Source of the DNA: Oscillatoriales cyanobacterium
GTDB lineage: Bacteria > Cyanobacteriota > Cyanobacteriia > Cyanobacteriales > Microcoleaceae
NCBI GenBank assembly: GCA_004292745.1
Contig: RDXH01000116.1
Location: forward strand, 1-35,717
DNA length: 35,717 bases
Direction: 5' to 3'
The notes under the pieces: model-generated
Told to the model about the DNA's origin: nothing
The model's database searches: none
Seen by the model: only the letters and a program-made list of their open reading frames with translations
In this document: positions 24,406-32,959 of the stretch, in pieces
Layout of the letters: each line of letters starts with the position of its first letter
Position numbering within the stretch: position 1 is the first letter of the stretch
Position numbers and translations under genes: made by a program

Positions 24406-26907
24406 ATGCAGAAAAAGTTCCTTCACACAATCAAAGGACATTCCTGGCGGTACTTCCTCTCAGTAGGGGCGATCGCTCTGATCTACTTTTGGGCGTCCCA
24501 ATTCGCCATTTCCATGCTCACACTGAGTTCAGAAGTATCCCCCATGTGGCCAGCAGCAGGAATTGCCCAAGTTGCACTCCTGCTATTCGGGCGTCAACTG
24601 TGGCCAGGCGTCGCCATCGGTGGCTTCCTGTTCAGCATGAGCGACCCCTCAGCTAACATCGCCAGCGCCTTTATCTCCGCCAGCGGCCGAGCTCTGCAAG
24701 CATGGACAGGAACTTACCTGCTGCAACGGCTTAACTTCAGCGCCGGACTCGATCGGCTCAAAGACATCTTAGGAATAGTCGGACTAGCAGCCTTCGGCTC
24801 TACCCTGATCAACTCCACCATCGGCAGCCTCGTCCAATGTCTCACAGGTTTATCTAGCTGGAGCAATTTTGGCAGAATTTGGGCTACTTGGTGGGTGGGA
24901 GACGCTATGGGAATTTTGCTCATCGCCCCCCTGATCCTGACTTGGCGTGAATTACCCTCCGTCAAAACCCAGCCCAGGCAGATTATCGAACGCGCTATTT
25001 GGCTGCTGCTACTGCTAGCCGTTGGCTGGCTAGTCTTCTGCTCCCGCACCCGTGCCGCCTACGCCCGCTATCCCCTAGAATACCTGCCCTTTCCCCTAGT
25101 AGTTTGGGCCGCCTTTCGATTTGGTCAGCGCTACACCGCCCTCTCCAACGTCATCCTGTGTGGCTTCGCCATTTGGGGCATAGCCAGAGGTAGCGGCCCT
25201 TTTCTCAAACACGCTAGCAGCATCCCCCAAGCACTTTTATCCCTGCAAGCATTCATTGCTGTCATCGCCGTTACAGGCTTAGTCTTAGCGGCCACCGTAG
25301 CCGAACGTCGCCTCGCAGAAACCTTCCTGCGAGCTAGCGAAGCCAGCCTCGCCAATGCCCAGCGCATCGCCCAGTTGGGCAACTGGGACCTAGACTCCAC
25401 CACCAAACAACTGCGCTGGTCAGATGAAATTTACCGCATCCTGGGACAACTGCCGAGAAGCTTTGAACCCAGCCTAGAAGCTTTCTTGGAATATGTACAT
25501 CCAGACGATCGACAATTAGTCAAGACATCCATTGAAGCTGCTTTATTTCAAAAACAACCCTATAGCATCGACTACCGACTATTACTCCCCAACGGCTGCA
25601 ATCGTACCGTCTGCGAACAAGCCGCCGTAAACTCTAGCTATATCAGCAGCACCGTCCAAGACATCACAGACCGCAAGCGAGCCGAAGCAGCCCTCCGCTC
25701 CTCCGAAGAGCGATTTTCCAAGGCTTTTCACGCATCACCAGTCGGCATCAGCATCTGCACCCTCACAGACGGCTGTTTTCTAGATGCCAATGAAAGCTTT
25801 TTGCGCCAGCTAGGCTGGGAACGTAGCGAATTCCTCGGCCACAATGCTGACGAGTTGAAAATGTGGGTCAACCCTGAAGACGGACCGCGACTGGCCAAGA
25901 CTTTGCAATCGCAAAATTCCATCAGCAATGAAGAAGTATTAATTCGCACTAAAACAGGCGAAGAAAGGGACTGGCTGCTGTCGGTGGAACTGATTTACCT
26001 TGGCAGCACCCAGTGCGTTTTAATCATGACTAGCGACATCACCGAACGCAAACGAGCCGAAGAATTCCGCCGGGACAAAGAAGCAGCCGAAGCGGCCAAT
26101 CGCTCCAAAAGTGAATTTCTCGCCAACATGAGCCACGAACTGAGAACCCCGCTGAATGCGATTATTGGCTACAGCGAACTTCTGCAAGAAGATGCTCAAG
26201 ACCTAGGTGCCGAAGAGTTTGTCGATGACCTCAAGAGAATTAGCACGGCAGGTCAACACTTGCTAGCAATTATTAAAGATATTCTTGACTTTTCTAAGAT
26301 TGAAGCTGGTCGCATGAAACTAGACCTGGAAAATTTCAGTATCTTAAGTTTGGTTGAGGATGTGGCTGCTATGATTGCCCTGATGGCAGACAAAAATTCT
26401 AATATTTTAGACATACAATGTGATGACGATATTGGCGATATGTATAGTGATTTGACTAAACTCCGCGAGTGCTTGCTGAATCTTCTGAGCAATGCCTCTA
26501 AATTTACTTTCTCTGGGGTGGTGACTTTCGCCGTTACTCGCCAACAAGTCCCAACTACCGAGGAGTCTACAGTATTAGAGCCTGTTGATGGAGGACAAGA
26601 AAATAATTCACCTGCGATGTCTCCCCAGTCTACATTTCAAGACTGGATCGTTTTCACTGTCAAAGATACTGGCATCGGTATGACTCACGAGCAATTAGCC
26701 AGAGTGTTCGAGCCATTTACCCAAGGCGATTCTTCCAGCACCAAAAAGTATGGTGGAACAGGTTTGGGACTGACAATTACCAAAAAATACTGCAAAATGA
26801 TGGGCGGAGATGTTACAGCTATCAGCGAGTTGAATCAAGGCTCGATTTTTACAATTAGGCTTCCAGCCAAGTTCAGCGAAACTTCGACAATCGATTTTAA
26901 ATGTTAG
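24406..26907 (+). CDS. MASE1 membrane-sensor histidine kinase
   Basis: 833 residues. N-terminal MASE1 sensory domain of about eight membrane segments (15-300, with [14 protein letters not shown] and the conserved [17 protein letters not shown]). Then PAS1 (about 308-425), PAS2 (about 430-550), and a kinase core: H-box [20 protein letters not shown] (His577), N-box [16 protein letters not shown]1 VKDTGIGM, and F/G2 [11 protein letters not shown]...GGTGLGLTI. No receiver domain, so it must pass phosphate to another protein; the downstream hybrid kinase and receivers are natural candidates. Its H-box and ATPase closely resemble those of the next gene, suggesting tandem duplication. The ATG at 24406 has no strong ribosome binding site but opens the MASE1 domain correctly. 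Confidence 0.92.
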   Translation: MQKKFLHTIKGHSWRYFLSVGAIALIYFWASQFAISMLTLSSEVSPMWPAAGIAQVALLLFGRQLWPGVAIGGFLFSMSDPSANIASAFISASGRALQAWTGTYLLQRLNFSAGLDRLKDILGIVGLAAFGSTLINSTIGSLVQCLTGLSSWSNFGRIWATWWVGDAMGILLIAPLILTWRELPSVKTQPRQIIERAIWLLLLLAVGWLVFCSRTRAAYARYPLEYLPFPLVVWAAFRFGQRYTALSNVILCGFAIWGIARGSGPFLKHASSIPQALLSLQAFIAVIAVTGLVLAATVAERRLAETFLRASEASLANAQRIAQLGNWDLDSTTKQLRWSDEIYRILGQLPRSFEPSLEAFLEYVHPDDRQLVKTSIEAALFQKQPYSIDYRLLLPNGCNRTVCEQAAVNSSYISSTVQDITDRKRAEAALRSSEERFSKAFHASPVGISICTLTDGCFLDANESFLRQLGWERSEFLGHNADELKMWVNPEDGPRLAKTLQSQNSISNEEVLIRTKTGEERDWLLSVELIYLGSTQCVLIMTSDITERKRAEEFRRDKEAAEAANRSKSEFLANMSHELRTPLNAIIGYSELLQEDAQDLGAEEFVDDLKRISTAGQHLLAIIKDILDFSKIEAGRMKLDLENFSILSLVEDVAAMIALMADKNSNILDIQCDDDIGDMYSDLTKLRECLLNLLSNASKFTFSGVVTFAVTRQQVPTTEESTVLEPVDGGQENNSPAMSPQSTFQDWIVFTVKDTGIGMTHEQLARVFEPFTQGDSSSTKKYGGTGLGLTITKKYCKMMGGDVTAISELNQGSIFTIRLPAKFSETSTIDFKC

Positions 26908-26984
26908 ATTTGATCGGAAAATTTAGAGTAATTGACACTCGACTACCTATACTTAAGAAAGTTGCTTACAAAGCACGATAAATT

Positions 26985-29900
26985 ATGCATCCTCACCTCC
27001 AGCGCCAACTCGCACAACTTAATTTAACCGACCATTCTACCCCTCCAACTGCCGAGCAGTGGGAGCGATTTTTAGAAGAGATCGGTCAAAGCTATCACAG
27101 CAATGACCAGCGGGTGTTGGTGAAACCAGCTTCAGAAAATTCGGAGCAAGAAGGGGTACAGTCTGTTCCAGACGCTCCCAAGGTTTCAGAAATCGATCGA
27201 CTGCGGGCCACTTTCAACAACTTAGGTGCCGGACTTTTGATCCTGGATGCTGAGGGACTTGTGATTGGTGTCAACCCAGAAGCCGAACGCCTGTTGGGAT
27301 GGCGAGAGTCGGAACTCGCAGGGGTGGCGCAGGGGTGGCGCATCGCCTCCAAACAGAGGAAAGGCAAAAAATCAAAGGTTTTAAGTTCCAATCCAGAGGA
27401 AGCAAACAAGAGCGAACAGTCACCGATCGCCACTAAACTATCTTTACAAGAGGCGATCGCCTCTGGTCAACCTTACAGTAATTCAGAGGACGAATTTCTC
27501 TGCCGCGATGGGAAAATTTTACCCGTTTCCTATTTTTTCAATCCCGCCGATGGTGGCGCTAACATCTCCGTCGTAGTATTTTTTGACATCGGCGCACAAA
27601 AGCGAGTTGCTAGAGAAAAAGAGCGATCGCTCTCTATGCTACAATCAGTTTTAGAATCCACGGATGCGGGTATTATTGCTGTTGACAATAATGGTAACGT
27701 GTGTAACTACAATCAAAAATTTCTCGAAATGTGGGGTTTGTCGGAAGCACAGCAATTAAGTCGATCGACTGTCGGCACTCTGCAAAAACCCACTAAAACC
27801 AGCTTTCCCTTTGCCCTGCGCCAATTAAAATACCCCCAAGGATTTCTCAAAAATGTGATGAAAGTGTCGGCTCATCCAGATACTCAAATAGACGACTTAT
27901 TAGAATTTAAAGATGGGAAAATTCTAGAATTACATTCCCTGCCCTCAAAAGTCGGCTCAAAAATAGTAGGCAGAGTCTGGAGTTTTCGAGATGTTACCGA
28001 ACGTAAAAGAGTAGAAAAAGCTTTGCAAGAGCGAGTAGAGTTCGACCAATTAATTACCAGTTTATCCACACATTTTATCAGCCAGTCAGTATCAGAAATA
28101 GAGCGAGGTATAGTTCAAGCCCTAGAAGCGATCGCCATAAAAACCAGCTTCGATCGCAGTTACATCTACCTGTTATCCCCAGACAAAAATAAATTTAAGA
28201 ACAGCTACGAATGGTGTCAAGAAGGGAGACAGTACCTGAGAGAAAAAATGCCAGAAATATCAGTTGAACAAATCCCTTGGCTAGCAGAAAACATAGCTAG
28301 TTTTGAAAGCATATACATTCCAGAAATCAACGGAATAGAGGAAATAAAAATATTAGAAGTAGCATATTTTGACGAAAATAAAGCAGCGGAATCAAGCCAA
28401 AACTACCAATTTAAAAATCCCAATAATAACTCCCTGAAATCCTTGGCATCCCTGGGAGAATCCCTGCAAAAATTGCCAATTAAAGAAGCTATCAAAAGCC
28501 TGCGGTCATTGATAATTATTCCCCTAGTTTGCAGTAAAGAATTAATCGGATTTATAGGATTCGATAGCCAAAAAGAAACAACAAGTCGATCGCCAGAAAT
28601 ATGCACCCAGCTCAAAATAGTAGGAGAAATGCTAGCCAATGCCCTAGAGCGCCAGCGAGCAGAATCAGCCCTGAGACAAGCCGAAACAAAATACCGCAGC
28701 ATCTTTGAAAACGCAGTGGAAGGCATATTCCAAATCACCCCAGACGGGCGTTACATTAGTGCCAACACAGCACTAGCCCGCATCTACGGTTACGACTCCT
28801 GCACCCAAATGCAAAACGAACTGGCAGATGTCAACAGCCAATTTTACAGCGCCCCCCACCGACGGGCAGACTTGATTGCAGTCCTGAGCGATGTCGGTGA
28901 AATATCCAAATTTGAATCGCAAGTATACCGCCGAGACGGTACCCAAATCTGGATTGCCGAAAACGCCCGCAGCGTCTGCGACGACAAGGGCAACGTTCTA
29001 TACTACGAAGGTACTGTAGAAGACATCACCGATCGCAAACAGGCAGAATCAGCCCTCCACCAGGCTCTAGAAGCAGCAGAATCAGCAAACCGTGCCAAAA
29101 GTACATTTCTGGCCAACATGAGCCACGAACTCCGCACACCCCTCAACGCCATCATCGGCTACAGCGAAATGCTTCAAGAAGAAGCCGAAGACTCTGGGAA
29201 CGAGGCCTCAGTCCCGGATCTAGAAAAAATCCGCACCGCCGGCAAACACCTGCTCTCCCTGATCGACGACATCTTAGATATCTCTAAAATTGAAGCCGGG
29301 AGAATGGAACTGTACCTAGAAACCTTCGACATCCCATCCCTCATACAGAGCGCGGTTGCTACCGCACTCCCACTGATCGAAAAAAACGGCAATATCTTAG
29401 AAATATACTGCCCTGACAATCTCGACACCATGCACGCAGACATGACAAAAGTGCGACAGGTACTACTGAACCTGCTGAGTAACGCCGCTAAATTTACCCA
29501 AAATGGAAAGATTGCGATCGGAGTCGAAAAAATTAAAAATGAAGAGTTAAGAATTAAAAATCAAGAGGACTCTGGTCAAATTTTAATTTCCAATTCGGAA
29601 TTTTTAAGTTTCCGTGTCGCCGACACCGGAATCGGCATGAATCCAGAACAATTGCAGCGAGTTTTCCTACCTTTCACCCAAGCTGATGCTTCAACAACCC
29701 GTAAGTACGGGGGCACAGGTTTAGGATTGGCTATCAGCCAGCGCTTCTGTCAGATGATGGGTGGCACCATAGAAGCCAACAGCAAATTGGGTATCGGCAG
29801 CGCTTTCACCGTCATCCTACCAAGCCAAATCAAACTGCCGGAAATACCAGAAACTAAAGTCCGCGACAGCAGCAGCCCCCTGGGTTCCAATACTATAGGG

Positions 29901-30692
29901 ACTATTCTTGTAGTTGACGATGACCCGATTTCGCGGGATTTGATCCAACGCGCTCTGACTCGCCAAGGACTACACATAGAACTCGCCACCAACGGGGAAC
30001 AAGCCTTAGCCCTCGCCAAGCAACTGCACCCGGATGCCATTACTCTCGACGTGATGATGCCGGGAATGGACGGCTGGGCAGTGCTCTCAGCCCTGAAGGC
30101 AGATTCAGACCTTGCAGAAATTCCCGTAATCCTGCTATCCTTTGTTGGCAACAAAAGCCTCGGCTTTGCATTGGGTGCATCGGACTATCTCACTAAGCCA
30201 GTGGACGGCAAACGGCTGGCTACTTTGTTGAGGAAGTACCGACGCCACCAAGACAACCGGGCAAATAACAATTTGAGCTGTCAGATCCTAATTGTGGAAG
30301 ATGATGTTGCCACCCGCAGAATACTGCGACGCATACTAGAAAAACAGGGCTGGGCAGTAACCGAAGCCGATAGTGGGCGCGCTGCTCTCGATCGCCTAGA
30401 CGTTTCCCGACCCAACCTGATCCTACTGGATTTGATGTTGCCAGAAATGGATGGCTTTGAGTTGATTAGCGAAGTTCGCAAATTGAACTCTGGAGATCCA
30501 ATACCGATTATTGTGATCACGGGTAAAGATTTGACACCAGCCGAAAGTCAACAGCTAAATGGTTGTGTCGATCGCGTGCTATTTAAGGGAGTCTACAGTT
30601 GCGATACTTTGCTGCGCGACGTTCGTTCTATAGTAAATGACAGATTCGATCGCAGGTACGGCTCGAAAGACAAGGAGGGAACCAATGGCTAA
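26985..30692 (+). CDS. PAS/GAF hybrid histidine kinase with two receivers
   Basis: 1235 residues. Order: PAS (about 70-205), PAS (212-345), GAF (350-557), PAS (563-685), kinase core with H-box [20 protein letters not shown] (His714), N-box [12 protein letters not shown]1 VADTGIGM and F/G2 boxes, receiver 1 (972-1085; phospho-Asp1022, Lys1071), receiver 2 (1100-1215; Asp1149, with Lys1201). Two receivers at the end of a hybrid kinase point to a relay or branching. Between N and G1 boxes the ATPase contains KIKNEELRIKNQE (about 849-861), from an AT-rich repeat, and near residue 113 GVAQGWRIA comes from a 12-bp duplication. The stop overlaps the next gene's start by 8 bp. Confidence 0.92.
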   Translation: MHPHLQRQLAQLNLTDHSTPPTAEQWERFLEEIGQSYHSNDQRVLVKPASENSEQEGVQSVPDAPKVSEIDRLRATFNNLGAGLLILDAEGLVIGVNPEAERLLGWRESELAGVAQGWRIASKQRKGKKSKVLSSNPEEANKSEQSPIATKLSLQEAIASGQPYSNSEDEFLCRDGKILPVSYFFNPADGGANISVVVFFDIGAQKRVAREKERSLSMLQSVLESTDAGIIAVDNNGNVCNYNQKFLEMWGLSEAQQLSRSTVGTLQKPTKTSFPFALRQLKYPQGFLKNVMKVSAHPDTQIDDLLEFKDGKILELHSLPSKVGSKIVGRVWSFRDVTERKRVEKALQERVEFDQLITSLSTHFISQSVSEIERGIVQALEAIAIKTSFDRSYIYLLSPDKNKFKNSYEWCQEGRQYLREKMPEISVEQIPWLAENIASFESIYIPEINGIEEIKILEVAYFDENKAAESSQNYQFKNPNNNSLKSLASLGESLQKLPIKEAIKSLRSLIIIPLVCSKELIGFIGFDSQKETTSRSPEICTQLKIVGEMLANALERQRAESALRQAETKYRSIFENAVEGIFQITPDGRYISANTALARIYGYDSCTQMQNELADVNSQFYSAPHRRADLIAVLSDVGEISKFESQVYRRDGTQIWIAENARSVCDDKGNVLYYEGTVEDITDRKQAESALHQALEAAESANRAKSTFLANMSHELRTPLNAIIGYSEMLQEEAEDSGNEASVPDLEKIRTAGKHLLSLIDDILDISKIEAGRMELYLETFDIPSLIQSAVATALPLIEKNGNILEIYCPDNLDTMHADMTKVRQVLLNLLSNAAKFTQNGKIAIGVEKIKNEELRIKNQEDSGQILISNSEFLSFRVADTGIGMNPEQLQRVFLPFTQADASTTRKYGGTGLGLAISQRFCQMMGGTIEANSKLGIGSAFTVILPSQIKLPEIPETKVRDSSSPLGSNTIGTILVVDDDPISRDLIQRALTRQGLHIELATNGEQALALAKQLHPDAITLDVMMPGMDGWAVLSALKADSDLAEIPVILLSFVGNKSLGFALGASDYLTKPVDGKRLATLLRKYRRHQDNRANNNLSCQILIVEDDVATRRILRRILEKQGWAVTEADSGRAALDRLDVSRPNLILLDLMLPEMDGFELISEVRKLNSGDPIPIIVITGKDLTPAESQQLNGCVDRVLFKGVYSCDTLLRDVRSIVNDRFDRRYGSKDKEGTNG

Positions 30693-31059
30693 AATCCTGT
30701 TGGTCGAAGATAACGAAATGAACAGAGATATGCTGTCAAGACGCCTAGCTCGCAAGGGACACGAGGTGTTTATTGCAGTGGACGGTGCCGAGGGAGTGTC
30801 CATGGCGATCGCCAAAGTACCGGATTTGATTCTGATGGATATGAGTTTGCCAGTGCTCGATGGATGGCAAGCAACCAGGCAAATTAAGGCGGCTCCAGAA
30901 ACTAGCAGGATTCCGGTGATTGCCCTGACGGCTCATGCTATGGCAGGCGATCGAGAAAAGTGTTTAGATGCTGGCTGTGACGACTACGACACCAAACCGG
31001 TGGAATTTCCGCGACTTTTGAGTAAGATTGAACTGCTTCTGAAAGAGGCTATGACATGA
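30685..31059 (+). CDS. Single-domain response regulator (CheY-like)
   Basis: 124 residues from ATG 30685, chosen because AAGGAGG is directly upstream at ideal spacing, in place of the in-frame ATG at 30637. It is a complete receiver: acidic pocket VEDNEMN, phospho-Asp52 (LILMDMSLP), Thr in ALTAHAM, Lys104 (DTKPVE). There is no output domain, so it could shuttle phosphate in a relay between the hybrid kinase and the next gene's receiver. The start overlaps the hybrid kinase stop by 8 bp, and its TGA overlaps the next gene's ATG by 4 bp (ATGA), so translation is probably coupled. Confidence 0.95.
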   Translation: MAKILLVEDNEMNRDMLSRRLARKGHEVFIAVDGAEGVSMAIAKVPDLILMDMSLPVLDGWQATRQIKAAPETSRIPVIALTAHAMAGDREKCLDAGCDDYDTKPVEFPRLLSKIELLLKEAMT

Positions 31060-32132
31060 AAGGTGATGAGAGCAGCGTTCTAGTTGTTGACGACAATGAA
31101 GTAAACCGCGATTTACTGGCCCGCCGACTTCAGCGTCAAGGCCACGGGGTGACAGTTGCTGAAGATGGTGTCCAAGCTCTAGAATTGATGCGCTCTGCGC
31201 CTTTTGATTTGGTTCTGCTTGACATTATGATGCCCCAAATGAACGGGTATCAAGTCCTGGAAAACCTGAAGGCGGATGAGAGATTGCGCTACATCCCAGT
31301 GATTATGATTTCGGCGGTGGACGATATTGACAGTATCGTCCGTTGTATCGAGTTGGGGGCGGAAGATTATCTTTCTAAACCCTTTAATCCGGTGCTATTG
31401 AAGGCCAGGATTAGTGCTTGTCTGGAAAAAAAACGGCTGCGCGATCATGAGCAAGCTTATTTACAGGAGTTAGCCGAGGAGCAGGGGAAGTCCGAGCGTT
31501 TGCTGCTGAATATCTTACCCCAGGCGATCGCCGAACGCCTCAAACAGGGAGAAATTACGATCGCCGACAGTTTCTCTGACGTGACTGTGATGTTTGCGGA
31601 TTTGGTTGGTTTTACTAAGCTTTCGACTCACTTATCCCCCGCGGAGTTGGTGGAATTGCTCAACCAGATTTTCTCGAAATTTGATGAGTTGGCCGATCGC
31701 TACGGACTTGAGAAAATTAAGACCATCGGCGATGCTTATATGGTAGTTGGTGGTTTGCCCACACCCAGTGACAATCATGCTGAGGCGATCGCCTCTATGG
31801 CGATCGACATTCTAGCAGCCATTAGCAAAATGCGAACCAAAGGCGATCGACCACTCAGCATCCGCATCGGTATCAATACTGGCCCAGTGGAAGCTGGGGT
31901 AATTGGTACTAAAAAGTTTACCTATGATTTATGGGGAGATACAGTAAATATAGCTTCTAGGATGGAATCTCAAGGTGTACCCGGAGGGATTCAGGTGACA
32001 GTTGCTACCTACGAACGGCTACGGGATAAGTACATTTTCCAGGCTCGCGGCGTGCTTCATGTGAAGGGCAAAGGAGATATGATGACTTATCTGCTGTTGG
32101 GTCCCAAGGAACAAATAACAAATAACAAATAA
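31056..32132 (+). CDS. Response regulator with class III adenylate cyclase output
   Basis: 358 residues. Receiver (6-122): VVDDNEVN, phospho-Asp56 (LVLLDIMMPQMNG), Lys108 (LSKPFNP). A coiled linker (125-152) leads to a class III cyclase domain (168-335). Metal-binding Asp182 (MFADLVGFTKLS) and Asp226 (IKTIGDAYM), purine-selecting Lys222 and Asp291 (YDLWGDTVN), transition-state Asn298 and Arg302 (NIASRM) are all present, the adenylate-type set. It should make cAMP from ATP. ATG overlaps the previous gene's stop by 4 bp. The last codons and the stop come from the heptamer array (CAAATAA). Confidence 0.95.
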   Translation: MKGDESSVLVVDDNEVNRDLLARRLQRQGHGVTVAEDGVQALELMRSAPFDLVLLDIMMPQMNGYQVLENLKADERLRYIPVIMISAVDDIDSIVRCIELGAEDYLSKPFNPVLLKARISACLEKKRLRDHEQAYLQELAEEQGKSERLLLNILPQAIAERLKQGEITIADSFSDVTVMFADLVGFTKLSTHLSPAELVELLNQIFSKFDELADRYGLEKIKTIGDAYMVVGGLPTPSDNHAEAIASMAIDILAAISKMRTKGDRPLSIRIGINTGPVEAGVIGTKKFTYDLWGDTVNIASRMESQGVPGGIQVTVATYERLRDKYIFQARGVLHVKGKGDMMTYLLLGPKEQITNNK

Positions 32133-32146
32133 CAAATAACAAATAA
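32111..32146. repeat. Heptamer array CAAATAA
   Basis: Four to five 7-bp units, AACAAAT in register with CAAATAA. It runs from the end of the cyclase gene (providing its stop) to 3 bp before the Ycf51 ATG. Confidence 0.9.
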
Positions 32147-32148
32147 AA

Positions 32149-32667
32149 ATGAACGTAAATTCTAACCTTTTAATGTACGCCCAATGGGCAGGAATTCTCA
32201 CAGTGGCTTTCGCTGTTTTCACGGTGATTGCCTTTATCTTGCAATGGGGTTTTCGCTTCCGCTTGGTAGGAGTTACTAGCTTTATGGCAGTAATTGCTGC
32301 TAGTATATTTGGCCTCGGTTTAGGATTGTTTACTCGCACAGAAATTCCCGGTGCTGTGCGCTATTCTCTAGTTTACGATACAGGCGGCGCTCAAACTGTA
32401 ATTACCGTGCCACCGACTATCGCCCCATCACAGTTGGAAGCGACGATGCAGCAAGCTGCTGCGGATTTGTACTCCCCAGGCCGCTCTGGACGTGGCAGAG
32501 ACTACATGACGATCAGGGTACGGACAATTGTACATCCAGAGCCAGGAGTCTCCCAGCCACTGTTTTTGGGAGAGGTGAGGCGATCGCTCGCTACTCGATA
32601 TGATGACAAAATGTCGATCGAAATCTTCCCCGAACAAGTCGCTACTCTGAAAAAATATCAATCCTAA
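32149..32667 (+). CDS. ycf51: Ycf51 (DUF2518) family membrane protein
   Basis: 172 residues. Two membrane segments (about 9-31 and 42-61, with RFRLVGVTSFMAVIAASIFGLGLG) are followed by a soluble domain with IPGAVRYSLVYDTGGAQTVI, PPTIAPSQLEATMQQAAADL, PGRSGRGRD and HPEPGVSQPLFLGEVRRSL. This is the Ycf51 pattern of cyanobacteria and some algal plastids; function is unknown. It starts 16 bp after the cyclase stop, just past a heptamer array, and may be on the same transcript, though the array could uncouple it. No ribosome binding site is visible. Confidence 0.85.
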   Translation: MNVNSNLLMYAQWAGILTVAFAVFTVIAFILQWGFRFRLVGVTSFMAVIAASIFGLGLGLFTRTEIPGAVRYSLVYDTGGAQTVITVPPTIAPSQLEATMQQAAADLYSPGRSGRGRDYMTIRVRTIVHPEPGVSQPLFLGEVRRSLATRYDDKMSIEIFPEQVATLKKYQS

Positions 32668-32959
32668 AAGTAGGAAGATAGGAGTTGCCAAGGTGTTTTG
32701 TTAATGGCTCCCTTCGACTCCGCTCAGGGAGCAATTAACACATTATTTTAACAGCCTTGGCGGTTGCTAATATCAATTCCGGTTGTATCGGAATGATATC
32801 GTTTCCGGCTGCATCGTCAGGTGATTTAACCGGACCTAGAACGCAGAGAACACAGAGGGAGATAAGAGAGATGAATACAGGACGATGTTACCGGCAACCC
32901 CCCCGAACCCAAGGGGGGGCTAAGAACTACATCTGTAGTAGGACTTTATGAAAATGGTA
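32668..32959. other. Repeat-filled gap after Ycf51
   Basis: Contains a GGCTCCC...GGGAGC hairpin (32706-32732; core CCTTCGACTCCGCTCAGG, related to the repeat in tnpB), the second copy of the 92-bp dispersed repeat (32794-32887), and a C-rich/G-rich palindrome (CCCCCCGAACCCAAGGGGGGG, near 32899-32919). No gene. It separates the convergent Ycf51 and RTX genes. Confidence 0.8.
32794..32887 (+). repeat. Dispersed repeat, about 94 bp, copy 2
   Basis: TGATATCGTTTCCGG to AATACAGGACGATG, matching 3627-3718 in the same orientation with scattered changes. Confidence 0.85.
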
